Source: a virus. Taken from it: a DNA stretch of 40,996 nucleotides. Location of the stretch: the IMG/VR virus record IMGVR_UViG_3300019873_000001, positions 1-40,996 of that record; one strand, 5' to 3'. The notes under the pieces were generated by a model. The model was not told the DNA's origin. It made no database searches and saw nothing but the letters and a program-made list of their open reading frames with translations. Below are positions 33,093 to 40,045 of this stretch, one piece after another (the first letter of the stretch is position 1; each line of letters begins with the position of its first letter). Made by a program: the position numbers and the translations under genes.

Positions 33093-33245
33093 CTACGCAA
33101 CTAACTTTGATAATTTATCCACCAATCTTAAAAATTCTTTATCGGTGACGGCTGTGGTGCTTTCCCATTTTTCCAATTCTTCTATTAGAATATGGGAGAT
33201 TTTTGCTCTAGGAGCTTCGGTAAATCTTTTTGGTAGTTCTTTCAT
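33093..33245 (-). CDS. 50-aa helical protein
   Basis: Two short helices with K/E/L pattern; ends at TAG, 11 bases before the next ATG. Function unknown. Confidence 0.5.
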   Translation of the reverse strand: MKELPKRFTEAPRAKISHILIEELEKWESTTAVTDKEFLRLVDKLSKLVA

Positions 33246-33277
33246 TTCTTTATACTCTTGATAAATCTTTTAATAAA

Positions 33278-33445
33278 CTATTCAAGTTTTATTTCTGTTC
33301 TGCGATTTTTTATTTCTTTTAAGACATAAACGCCTATCTTTCCATCATCACGCAATTCTTCAAAGTTTTCATAACCCTCAAAATACTCTTCCCCTTCTTC
33401 TCCTTGACATTGCACGAAAATAACTTTAGGATATTTTTTTGACAT
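33278..33445 (-). CDS. 55-aa acidic small protein
   Basis: Contains a run of glutamates with glycine (residues 16-24) between beta-like segments. It overlaps the 128-aa gene by 20 bases. Function unknown. Confidence 0.5.
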   Translation of the reverse strand: MSKKYPKVIFVQCQGEEGEEYFEGYENFEELRDDGKIGVYVLKEIKNRRTEIKLE

Positions 33446-33812
33446 ATTTTTCTAAATTAAATTCTAATAATTTTTGGTTCACTTCTTCGGGGAAAAAATT
33501 TACTTCCTTAAAATGCTTCCCTTTTGTATTCCATTCTCCTTTTCCTTCTACCAACTTTTCAAGAGCTACGACCATCTCTTCTTCATTATTTCCTCCATAT
33601 TCTTCAATAAAAGGTTTAATTAGAAATCTATTCTTGTTCACACCTTTAAGAATTAAAAATCTATAAAGAAATGCTACCCCTTGCCACTTACCTGTTTCCT
33701 TTCCTCGCAAGTTTTTAGAACCATCAATCAATTCTTGATTATAATAAATTTTCTCCCATAAAATGGGAGCGCTGATTTTTTTGTGTATATAGACTATTTC
33801 TGGTTCATTCAT
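33426..33812 (-). CDS. Hypothetical 128-aa early protein
   Basis: Soluble alpha/beta protein with no recognised motif. The upstream 45-aa membrane gene overlaps its ATG. Probably an early-region accessory protein. Confidence 0.5.
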   Translation of the reverse strand: MNEPEIVYIHKKISAPILWEKIYYNQELIDGSKNLRGKETGKWQGVAFLYRFLILKGVNKNRFLIKPFIEEYGGNNEEEMVVALEKLVEGKGEWNTKGKHFKEVNFFPEEVNQKLLEFNLEKYVKKIS

Positions 33813-33946
33813 ATATTTTTAATAATATACACCGCTAACGCTCCTCCTATCCAGCCAAAGTGCCAAGCGTAAGTAGGGAAGGAATAAGAACACCCGTAAG
33901 TAAGGACAGCTAGAATAATAGCTGGAATGCTTATTAAGTATTTCAT
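33809..33946 (-). CDS. 45-aa membrane protein
   Basis: An N-terminal hydrophobic segment (3-17) ends near a cysteine (YGC), and a second hydrophobic segment lies at 27-43. ATGA overlaps on both sides. Possibly a host-membrane or superinfection factor; function unknown. Confidence 0.5.
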   Translation of the reverse strand: MKYLISIPAIILAVLTYGCSYSFPTYAWHFGWIGGALAVYIIKNI

Positions 33947-34383
33947 AATAATTTCTTGTAATGCTCAATTTTCTCTAAATATACTTCGGCGGTCCATTTT
34001 GTGTAGGCGGTTTTTAGGATGTTTAGCATAATTACTTTTTCTTCGCCGAGCTTTATTCCATAAATATATTGGTTGCCGGAAAGATTGATGTTGCAGTTAA
34101 AGCATTGCGTATGAACATTGTCTTCATCAAAGTATAACGCGAGTCCGCCGACTGATTTTGGAATGAAGTGTCCGGCGTGCGCCCCGCTACCTTCACATCT
34201 TCGTGAACAAGTGAAACAAATGTTTTTATCCCTCTTCTTAATATAATCAGAAAATACTTTCCATAATTTTCTTTTAAGAATCGGAATCTTCTGCTTACTT
34301 TTCTTGCGTAACTTTGTCCGTTTCAATGTATCGTGATAATACTTCTGATAATAAATCCCTATCTTCCTTTTTTGTGTATTCAC
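33943..34383 (-). CDS. NinG/Rap-like HNH nuclease
   Basis: A 146-aa protein starting at GTG. Basic N-terminus (K/R-rich, residues 1-40), then LWKVFSDYIKKRD, a zinc pair CFTC (57-60), AHAGHFIPKSVGG (69-81) and TQCFNCNINLSG. This is the layout of NinG-type recombination nucleases, which act at branched DNA. Its N-terminal 30 codons overlap the 56-aa gene upstream, so a later start is possible. A homing role is the alternative. Confidence 0.75.
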   Translation of the reverse strand: MNTQKRKIGIYYQKYYHDTLKRTKLRKKSKQKIPILKRKLWKVFSDYIKKRDKNICFTCSRRCEGSGAHAGHFIPKSVGGLALYFDEDNVHTQCFNCNINLSGNQYIYGIKLGEEKVIMLNILKTAYTKWTAEVYLEKIEHYKKLL

Positions 34384-34465
34384 AGGACAACATAAAGTTT
34401 GAATGTCCTTGACAGTTTTTGTGGTCGTTGAATGCCGGTATTGGTTCGTATGTTTTTGTGTTCAT
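34295..34465 (-). CDS. Hypothetical 56-aa protein
   Basis: Its ATG overlaps the stop of the nuclease-like gene upstream (ATGA), which favours translation. It has two Cys and an acidic helix. It runs 89 bases into the NinG-like gene in another frame, so one of the two starts is doubtful. Confidence 0.4.
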   Translation of the reverse strand: MNTKTYEPIPAFNDHKNCQGHSNFMLSCEYTKKEDRDLLSEVLSRYIETDKVTQEK

Positions 34466-34845
34466 ATAAATTCGTTAAATTTTATAAAACTTGTAATGGG
34501 ATAAATTCTTCTTGGTTGTTTCCTGAATGTATCATGGAATTTTCCTTTTTCTAAAACATCCAACCACTGCCAGTATTTATCATCGCTTCCTTTTTCTTTA
34601 ATAACTAGACGAATTCTTATTCCTGTAAGCGTCCAGAATCCCATCCTAGTCATTATTTGCCATCTTGGTAATCCATGACCCATAAAAGGAGGAGGAGTGT
34701 ATGGTTCTTGGTGTTTAACTTCATTAACTACCCAAGTCCCATTTTCCATTGTAATAGCGTCAGGTTGAAAACATTTTATCTCCCTTTTATTACATTCTTG
34801 TAGAAACCATTGCTCGGCTTCAATCCCTTCTTGTATTATTCCCAT
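34462..34845 (-). CDS. PD-(D/E)XK nuclease-like protein, 127 aa
   Basis: A helix with E (GIEAEQWFLQECNK), then PDAITMENGTWVVNEVKHQE (residues 28-47), a D...ExK pattern like the PD-(D/E)XK active site. Might be a Holliday-junction or VRR-type nuclease for recombination. The motif is suggestive only. Confidence 0.45.
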   Translation of the reverse strand: MGIIQEGIEAEQWFLQECNKREIKCFQPDAITMENGTWVVNEVKHQEPYTPPPFMGHGLPRWQIMTRMGFWTLTGIRIRLVIKEKGSDDKYWQWLDVLEKGKFHDTFRKQPRRIYPITSFIKFNEFI

Positions 34846-34848
34846 AAA

Positions 34849-35718
34849 TTAAACTTCATTTCCCCAAACTTGCCAACCTTTTATTTTTTCTCTTGCGAAT
34901 AATTCTATACGATTCCCTGGCGATATTGCTTCTATCATTTCCCTGAATTCTTTAGGTTTTTCTGAGTGTTGCAGGCGAGGATATTCAAACCAAGTAGTAT
35001 CAATTCTTTTATTCGCTTCTAGTGTTCCCCTACGACAGAATAAAAGGTGTTCCGTTGTTTGCACAAATGTTCCCCCTAATCCAATACCATGTGGCGGTTT
35101 TACCCATGTCAATAAACAACTAGGTTCAAATCCCCAAGCCCTAGCAATATCATAACTTTCTCTTATATATTTATTTATCACCCATAAATATAAGTGAGCA
35201 TTTTCATCGGCTAGGTTTTTAACAGGTATTGCTGTTATTTCTTCTATTGACATTGTTGGGTAAAGTAAATCCTTGCTTTCTTCACCACTTCCCCAGTCGG
35301 GACCCGCTTTAACATCCCATGGCGGATCGGCATAAATAACTTGAAATTTACCAGTTGGTAATTCATTTATTAAGTCTATTTTCTTTGGTTCAGGAAGATA
35401 CAGTGTTATCAATTTATTCCATGTGAGGTTTTTCCCTTCTGGCATACTACCAATTTCAGGATATTTTTCATAGGCTTTAATCGCATAATGAATAGTCCTA
35501 CTAGCTATGCCTAAAGATTCTGCAAGCCCTTGCACAATCTTTTGTCCGTATATTTTATTTCTTTCAAAGTTCTTATTTTCTTCAGAAATCCTTTTTCCCA
35601 ACTCCCAATATCCCTCTACCAAAGCCCACCTAGATGTAAAAACTGCCTCCGTGATAATTGCCTTGCATTCTTCTACCAGTGCCTCATACCATTCTTCGTT
35701 TTTGATAATGATAGGCAT
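34849..35718 (-). CDS. DUF1016-N / MT-A70 fusion adenine methyltransferase
   Basis: A 289-aa protein. Residues 10-90 match the DUF1016 N-domain pattern (ALVEGYWELGKRISEE, YGQKIVQGLAESLG, helix-turn-helix-like SRTIHYAIKAYEKYPE). Residues 125-289 are MT-A70: DPPW (131-134), LYLWV, FEPSCLLTWVK, HSEKPKEFREMIE, RIELFARE, GWQVWGNEV. A probable orphan N6-adenine methyltransferase; the N-domain may give DNA specificity. Distant relative of the version B enzyme at 175-747. Confidence 0.85.
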   Translation of the reverse strand: MPIIIKNEEWYEALVEECKAIITEAVFTSRWALVEGYWELGKRISEENKNFERNKIYGQKIVQGLAESLGIASRTIHYAIKAYEKYPEIGSMPEGKNLTWNKLITLYLPEPKKIDLINELPTGKFQVIYADPPWDVKAGPDWGSGEESKDLLYPTMSIEEITAIPVKNLADENAHLYLWVINKYIRESYDIARAWGFEPSCLLTWVKPPHGIGLGGTFVQTTEHLLFCRRGTLEANKRIDTTWFEYPRLQHSEKPKEFREMIEAISPGNRIELFAREKIKGWQVWGNEV

Positions 35719-35725
35719 AAAGGGC

Positions 35726-36064
35726 TTAAATTACATCTAAATCGCTTGTAGGGGCTTTAGCGGGCTTCTGCGGGGCTTCTGCGGGCGTATCTAACTCCAC
35801 TTCTGCCAACTTCGCCAATACTCTTAAATCTTCTTCAAAACACAGGACTATGCTTCTACGGGATTTTGCGTTGTCCGTGTGGTCAATATACGCATCCATT
35901 AACTTGGCTGAAAGGAACTTATCACCTTTAGGCGAAGTCTTAGTCCAAGCCGACCCTATTGTTTCGTACTTCTCGCCTATTTTTGCGCTTAATCGGTGAG
36001 TAGGCGCTTTTTCATTCTCGCTTGGCTTGCTACGAAATACTGAAAAGTTTTTAATAATTATCAT
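35726..36064 (-). CDS. DUF736-like small protein, 112 aa
   Basis: Contains YETIGSAWTKTSPKGDKFLSAKLMD, the DUF736-type pattern (IGxxWxKxSxKGxxYLSxKLD), with an acidic proline/alanine-rich tail ending DLDVI, like tails of single-strand-binding proteins. It follows the annealing-protein candidate by 1 base. A DNA-binding replication helper is inferred. Confidence 0.55.
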   Translation of the reverse strand: MIIIKNFSVFRSKPSENEKAPTHRLSAKIGEKYETIGSAWTKTSPKGDKFLSAKLMDAYIDHTDNAKSRRSIVLCFEEDLRVLAKLAEVELDTPAEAPQKPAKAPTSDLDVI

Positions 36065-36065
36065 T

Positions 36066-36500
36066 TTAGAATATATCTACATCATTTCCTTCTAATGGGT
36101 CAACACCTTCGTCTTGGTCTTTTTTATTCTTGGCATTGTATTCTTTACGACCTGTGGTTGTTTTTTTTATCTCATCAATGCTGGCGATACTTTCAATAAC
36201 TCCAATTCCCATAAAAGCTAAAGCCCTTCCAACTGCCGAAGTTTCGGCGTTCTCTAAAGCTGAAGTTTTGTTTATGTAGCCCTCGCCCCACGTTGCCTGC
36301 GAATAGCCCGTAAACGTCTGTTTCTCATTCGGCTTAACTATTGCTTTAATTATAACAGTATCCGCCTCTGGCGCACTTACTAATTCTGTCGTTATTGAAC
36401 CTTCAGGGTACTGTTCGTTAAAGTAAATCACCCGATCCGCCACGAGGACATATTTCTTGCCTTTGAAGTCTATTGCTTTTTCTTCTAAATTTTTAGCCAT
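36066..36500 (-). CDS. Putative single-strand annealing protein, 144 aa
   Basis: Shows KYVLVADRVIYFNEQYPEG near the start, VIIKAIVKPN, and TSALENAETSAVGRALAFMGIG (100-121); the ETSAVGRAL block is shared with phage ERF/Rad52-like annealing proteins. Acidic tail. Sitting next to a DUF736-like protein fits a recombination pair. Family assignment is from memory of motifs. Confidence 0.5.
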   Translation of the reverse strand: MAKNLEEKAIDFKGKKYVLVADRVIYFNEQYPEGSITTELVSAPEADTVIIKAIVKPNEKQTFTGYSQATWGEGYINKTSALENAETSAVGRALAFMGIGVIESIASIDEIKKTTTGRKEYNAKNKKDQDEGVDPLEGNDVDIF

Positions 36501-36573
36501 AAATTATAATTCCTAGAATTGCTAACATAGTGAAACTTGTCAATAAAATTGTAACGCCTAGTTCTTTATTCAT
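36493..36573 (-). CDS. 26-aa membrane peptide
   Basis: One hydrophobic span fills residues 7-25. It overlaps the next gene start by 8 bases and the previous stop by a few. Function unknown. Confidence 0.4.
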   Translation of the reverse strand: MNKELGVTILLTSFTMLAILGIIIYG

Positions 36574-36763
36574 TTGATATCTCGCTCGTGTCTAAAAGTT
36601 CATCGACCATTTCTTGTAATCCATCTTGGGCGGCGGCTGGCACTTGCCCGTCTTTCAAGTTATATTTCCTGAAAAGATATTGACCATCGGCGCGCGTAAT
36701 CCTGACTTCGATGCCTTGGTTTGACCATTCATCTTCTAATTGTGATTGATTTGAGTAAGACAT
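36566..36763 (-). CDS. Hypothetical 65-aa protein
   Basis: The ATG at 36763 is preferred because it follows the previous stop by 4 bases and has the AAATATATG context seen at many starts; a longer frame would overlap the upstream gene. Acidic C-terminus. Function unknown. Confidence 0.55.
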   Translation of the reverse strand: MSYSNQSQLEDEWSNQGIEVRITRADGQYLFRKYNLKDGQVPAAAQDGLQEMVDELLDTSEISNE

Positions 36764-36767
36764 ATAT

Positions 36768-36989
36768 TTATTCAGGCGTATAGCCGAGCGGGAGATTTTC
36801 TCCATAAGGGTTGTGTAATGCTTCGTTGTCAGAAGGGAATGCACGGTACAGCTTTTGGTTCACGGTGCGGAACGCCTGTATAAGTCTGTTTTGCTTTTCG
36901 CACTCGTAGCAATGTTCGGTGAAAGTTTGGTGGTAACCGGCTTTATGCTCGCTCTCTAAAAAATCTCTTTCTTTTTCTAATGTTTCCAT
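36768..36989 (-). CDS. Hypothetical 73-aa protein
   Basis: Helical, with HxxxCxxC (residues 25-32) that may bind metal, and a Pro/Gly-rich end. Lies between two small early genes. Function unknown. Confidence 0.5.
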   Translation of the reverse strand: METLEKERDFLESEHKAGYHQTFTEHCYECEKQNRLIQAFRTVNQKLYRAFPSDNEALHNPYGENLPLGYTPE

Positions 36990-36990
36990 A

Positions 36991-37128
36991 TTATTTTTCT
37001 ATTTTTTCTTTTAAGACAGAACGCACGACCTCCGCCTCGGAAATATCTCCCTCCTTGGCGGAGCGTTCTATCCATTGCTTATAATCCTTTGGTATCAAAA
37101 CTTTTAAGATAACCTGTTTTGTTTTCAT
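36991..37128 (-). CDS. Ribbon-helix-helix DNA-binding protein, 45 aa
   Basis: A strand (QVILKVLIP), helix (KDYKQWIERSAKEG), turn (DIS) and second helix (EAEVVRSVLKEKIEK): the Arc/CopG fold. A dimeric repressor is likely; a 15-bp palindrome at 37974-37988 is a candidate operator. Confidence 0.6.
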   Translation of the reverse strand: MKTKQVILKVLIPKDYKQWIERSAKEGDISEAEVVRSVLKEKIEK

Positions 37129-37141
37129 AAATTAAAATAAA

Positions 37142-37909
37142 TTAAAATAAATCATAAATCCCACTTTCTTGGCGGGCTTTTTCTAAAGTGCCGAAATGTC
37201 TTGCGTAAGTTGTGTAATGAGGCAGTATTCCTGTTCCTAAATCTGAGTATCTTGGTATTCTATTTTCTTCTCGACTAAAGATGTTCAAAAATTCTTTCAG
37301 AGTTTCAGGATTATACTTCCATACTGTAAACTTGCTAGGTTTAATTTCTTTTGGAGTAAGGTTGGCGATTTTCAAAGCATTATGAAAAGTTTTGAAAGTT
37401 CGTCTGATATATCTCAAGTATTTTTCTCCATCAGTGGATGCCACAAACTCCGCGATAGCAGGTGTATGTCCTAGTTCAGTCGCCACTGACTTTATCTTTT
37501 CAATAATCTGGTCGGGGCAAGAACCTTTTTTGTTTTTCATTTCCAAAGTTTCTTTTTTCCCTTGAGTGGTTCTGTGTGGGTTCGCCAATAATCTTTTCAG
37601 TCCCTCCGCTTGCATTGCTTTTCTTTCCTCAAAAGAAAAGTTTTTCATAAATCTCATTCGTGCTTCATCTCTACAAACTCGTGAAATCAATTTTGTCTTG
37701 TGCATAAGTTGAAACCTATCCTTATATTCTGTCGCACTAATTTTATGTTTTCGAATATGTAAAGCCAGATTGTAGTGTAATTCTCCGCAGATATGACATT
37801 GGATCTTGCTTTCATCTTTAGACTGCAATATACAGCCCAAATACCCAAAACCGCCTTCAACCTTTTTCAAGGGTTCTTTGTATATATCTATTGGTATTAA
37901 ATCTTCCAT
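37142..37909 (-). CDS. MucR-like zinc protein with HNH-associated repeats, 255 aa
   Basis: Residues 36-66 have CHICGELHYNLALHIRKHK then EYKDRF, as in Ros/MucR regulators. The C-terminal half has two repeats of the type found beside homing nucleases (LGHTPAIAEF...YIRRTFKTFHNAL and DLGTGILPHYTTYARHFGTLEKA). No HNH catalytic motif is visible, so it is probably a DNA-binding regulator. A -10 lies 6 bases before the ATG. Confidence 0.6.
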   Translation of the reverse strand: MEDLIPIDIYKEPLKKVEGGFGYLGCILQSKDESKIQCHICGELHYNLALHIRKHKISATEYKDRFQLMHKTKLISRVCRDEARMRFMKNFSFEERKAMQAEGLKRLLANPHRTTQGKKETLEMKNKKGSCPDQIIEKIKSVATELGHTPAIAEFVASTDGEKYLRYIRRTFKTFHNALKIANLTPKEIKPSKFTVWKYNPETLKEFLNIFSREENRIPRYSDLGTGILPHYTTYARHFGTLEKARQESGIYDLF

Positions 37910-37915
37910 AATTTC

Positions 37916-37944
37916 ATCCTAGCATATACCTTTCCCTAGTGCAA
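37916..37944 (-). promoter_or_regulatory. Extended -10 sigma70 promoter, leaderless spacing
   Basis: On minus: -35 TTGCAC (37944-37939), 17-bp spacer, TGC-TAGGAT (-10 at 37921-37916), then 6 bases to ATG. Confidence 0.6.
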
Positions 37945-37955
37945 GCCCTAGCCCC

Positions 37956-37988
37956 ATTAAGTGTGTTAATAACTTTCTTGTCAAGAAA
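37956..37988 (-). promoter_or_regulatory. Second promoter with palindromic operator over -35
   Basis: TTGACA (37984-37979), 17-bp spacer, CTTAAT (37961-37956). The -35 lies in TTTCTTGTCAAGAAA (37974-37988), a 7+1+7 perfect palindrome. Confidence 0.45.
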
Positions 37989-37993
37989 AGAGG

Positions 37994-38701
37994 TTATTGA
38001 TTAGCTTCAAAGAATGCTCGGGCGAATTTTGCAGGTGTAATACTCCGTCTTGTTTGACGGTCAAACTTTCCAAATGCTTCAGGGTGAATATCTTTGCTTT
38101 TCAAATAATCAAATTTAACTCCAAGTGTATGGAGCGTGCTGTTTGTTTTGGCCTTAGCTCTGGCTTCTTCAGTCATTGGTATTGGCGATTTTTTCGGCTC
38201 ATTAAAATTTCCCCACAGAGCTGTTCTTTTTTGATACGCTTCGCCGAACTCCCACGGGTCAAAAGTAAATGCCGGAGTGGAGAGAAACTTTTTAAGAAAC
38301 CCGTGATAAGGATTTTCCAAAGCCCAGAACTGTAAAGGGAGGGTTTTCTTAATGGTATTCTGCTCCACTTCCATACAAGACCAGATTATGTCTAGGCACA
38401 TTCTTACGCAAGCCATACCTTCTTTTAAGTCCCTGGGTGTTTTGGCATTCGTCCGAGCGAATGAAAACATAGTGCAAGGAGGCGCGGCGAGTATGCCGTA
38501 AATAGCGGATTTCATTATGAGCAACCCTTTTTCGCTGGTAATTTTATCTTTCCCGACAAAAGTAATATCGTCTTTTCCAATTATGGTTTTCAAAATATCG
38601 TATTCAGGCAAGGTAATGGTATAAACTTTATACCCCGCGTCTTTATAAGGTTTCGCCCAACTTCCTGTTCCCCCACATAAATCTAAAATTATCTTTTTCA
38701 T
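37994..38701 (-). CDS. Cytosine-5 DNA methyltransferase-like protein
   Basis: A 235-aa protein. Motif I LDLCGGTGSW (6-15), motif IV APPCTMFS with Cys76 as nucleophile, motif VI as ENP (129-131) instead of ENV, a YQKRTALWGNF block and a C-terminal TPAKFARAF. Shorter than standard Dcm enzymes, so the target-recognition part is small. Probably an orphan phage enzyme; base preference unknown. Confidence 0.7.
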   Translation of the reverse strand: MKKIILDLCGGTGSWAKPYKDAGYKVYTITLPEYDILKTIIGKDDITFVGKDKITSEKGLLIMKSAIYGILAAPPCTMFSFARTNAKTPRDLKEGMACVRMCLDIIWSCMEVEQNTIKKTLPLQFWALENPYHGFLKKFLSTPAFTFDPWEFGEAYQKRTALWGNFNEPKKSPIPMTEEARAKAKTNSTLHTLGVKFDYLKSKDIHPEAFGKFDRQTRRSITPAKFARAFFEANQ

Positions 38702-38719
38702 TTCATTACTAATATCTTC

Positions 38720-39413
38720 CTAAAATAAGGTGTTGCTTATGCTTTTAATTCTTGCTTCGGCGATTTTGCAGTATTTAGGGGATATTTCACAGCCGATGTA
38801 GTTTCGCTTATCTAATTTACACGCTATTGCGGTGCTACCGCTTCCTAGAAATGGATCAAAAATAATTTCTCCTTCTTTGGAATAATCTCGCAAGATTTGT
38901 CGCATCAACTCTATCGGTTTTTGAGTAGGGTGATATCGTTCTTCTTTATTCCTGCCCATTTGTTCTTGTAGCATCCCGTTCCATTTCCATTTATATTTTC
39001 TTATTGCGGTTTTGAAGGATGTCCACATAAGCTCACAATCAGCAAAAAAACTTTCTCCATTGTCTTTATCCCAAACCAACCAACAAGAGGAATTACTTAA
39101 ATGCTCTACAAAATAATTTCCACCGAAGATAATTTGATTTTTGCTTATTCGCATCATTTCTTCGAATACTTCTTTATTCGGGATTTTAGTATCATCAAAT
39201 CCCAAGTAACTTTTGGGGGCGATACTCCTTGTATGCCCACCTTTACCGAACGGCTTTGCCCCGCCGACTTCAACTCTCTCTCTCGATTGGCTTACCCACG
39301 TTTATTCCATACGGCGGGTCTGTTAGTACCAAATCAATACACTTATCAGGTAAAGTTTTCATAAATTCTAGGCAATCCACATTATGTATTTTATTTAATT
39401 CTAGTTCTTTCAT
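38720..39413 (-). pseudogene. DPPY-type DNA methyltransferase, split at a (GA)n tract (possibly phase-variable)
   Basis: The ATG at 39413 opens 47 codons with VDCLEFMKTLPDK and LTDPPYGI (catalytic DPPY at 32-35) and stops at TGA 39272-39270. The rest continues one frame over: GGHTRSIAPKSYLGFDD, ISKNQIIFGGNYF, PTQKPIELMRQIL, DPFLGSGSTAIAC (SAM motif I) and NYIGCEI, to 38720. The switch lies at an 11-base GA run (39274-39284). One extra GA unit, or one base less, would join both into a normal 230-aa N4/N6 methyltransferase. Either slippage switching, a strain mutation or an assembly error. Confidence 0.8.
39274..39284 (-). repeat. (GA)5G dinucleotide tract inside methyltransferase
   Basis: GAGAGAGAGAG on minus. 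The up- and downstream reading frames differ by exactly the amount restored by adding one GA unit. Confidence 0.85.
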
Positions 39414-39505
39414 TTCTTTCTGCGGATAAAGTAACGACCTCTACTAGGACGAAAGCCGAATGATATGCTCCACAAATACTTTAAGATTCTATTAAGAGTT
39501 TTCAT
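39328..39505. repeat. Right copy of diverged direct repeat (version A)
   Basis: Counterpart of 1-178. Marks the left branch point between versions A and B. Confidence 0.9.
39410..39505 (-). CDS. 31-aa basic small protein (version A copy)
   Basis: Same length and overlaps as 83-178; TGA overlaps the methyltransferase ATG. The substitution pattern between copies is mostly silent or conservative. Unknown function. Confidence 0.6.
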   Translation of the reverse strand: MKTLNRILKYLWSISFGFRPSRGRYFIRRKK

Positions 39506-39689
39506 TTGGCATCCATGAAGGACGATATTTCTTAAATAATAATTTCATCTTTTCTGCATCAATATCCTCTAGTGGATGTTCTGACTCCTGTGGTGAAAGA
39601 ACTTGGTCAGGATCGGCAGTTATGACATATACACCCCTTGCTTCATCCATATATCCTTCCACTCTTCTTTTTTGTGGTTGTTTTTTCAT
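39492..39689 (-). CDS. Hypothetical 65-aa protein (allele of 735-920)
   Basis: Shares GYMDEARG, VLSP, EDIDAEKMK and KYRPSWM patterns with the 61-aa protein of version B. Overlaps neighbours on both sides. Function unknown. Confidence 0.65.
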   Translation of the reverse strand: MKKQPQKRRVEGYMDEARGVYVITADPDQVLSPQESEHPLEDIDAEKMKLLFKKYRPSWMPNENS

Positions 39690-40045
39690 TTAAGTAGTTT
39701 AGTTTTTGCTTCTTCTAAAGGTAATTCCAAGACTTGCGGATTTTTTCCCGCCAAGGATGCTACTTGTTTTGCATCAAACAGGGCGTCTCTTAATTTTTTA
39801 TCCACTCCTTTAGCGCGAATTTCGTTCCAATCATCATCGTCCAGCGTATGTGTCGGATTCCACCCCATAGTTTCATTATACGCGGGTTGAATCTCTTGTA
39901 TATTCTTTCCTATTAACGCCAAACCATTACTAAACACGCCCCTCTCCTCCGGATGTAGAAACAAATAGTATGCCTTGTGTGCTTCGTCAGCTTCTATAAC
40001 TAAATACTGCTCTTGCCTAAACCCTGTGATTATCTTTATTTTCAT
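39686..40045 (-). CDS. Hypothetical 119-aa protein (version A only)
   Basis: Alpha/beta start (MKIKIITGFRQEQYLVIEADEAHKAYYLF over residues 1-29, abridged: IKIITGF, LVIEADEAHKAYY), then a helical end. Occupies the slot of the 104-aa gene of version B. Coupled by ATGA to the initiator-like gene. No family recognised. Confidence 0.55.
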   Translation of the reverse strand: MKIKIITGFRQEQYLVIEADEAHKAYYLFLHPEERGVFSNGLALIGKNIQEIQPAYNETMGWNPTHTLDDDDWNEIRAKGVDKKLRDALFDAKQVASLAGKNPQVLELPLEEAKTKLLK

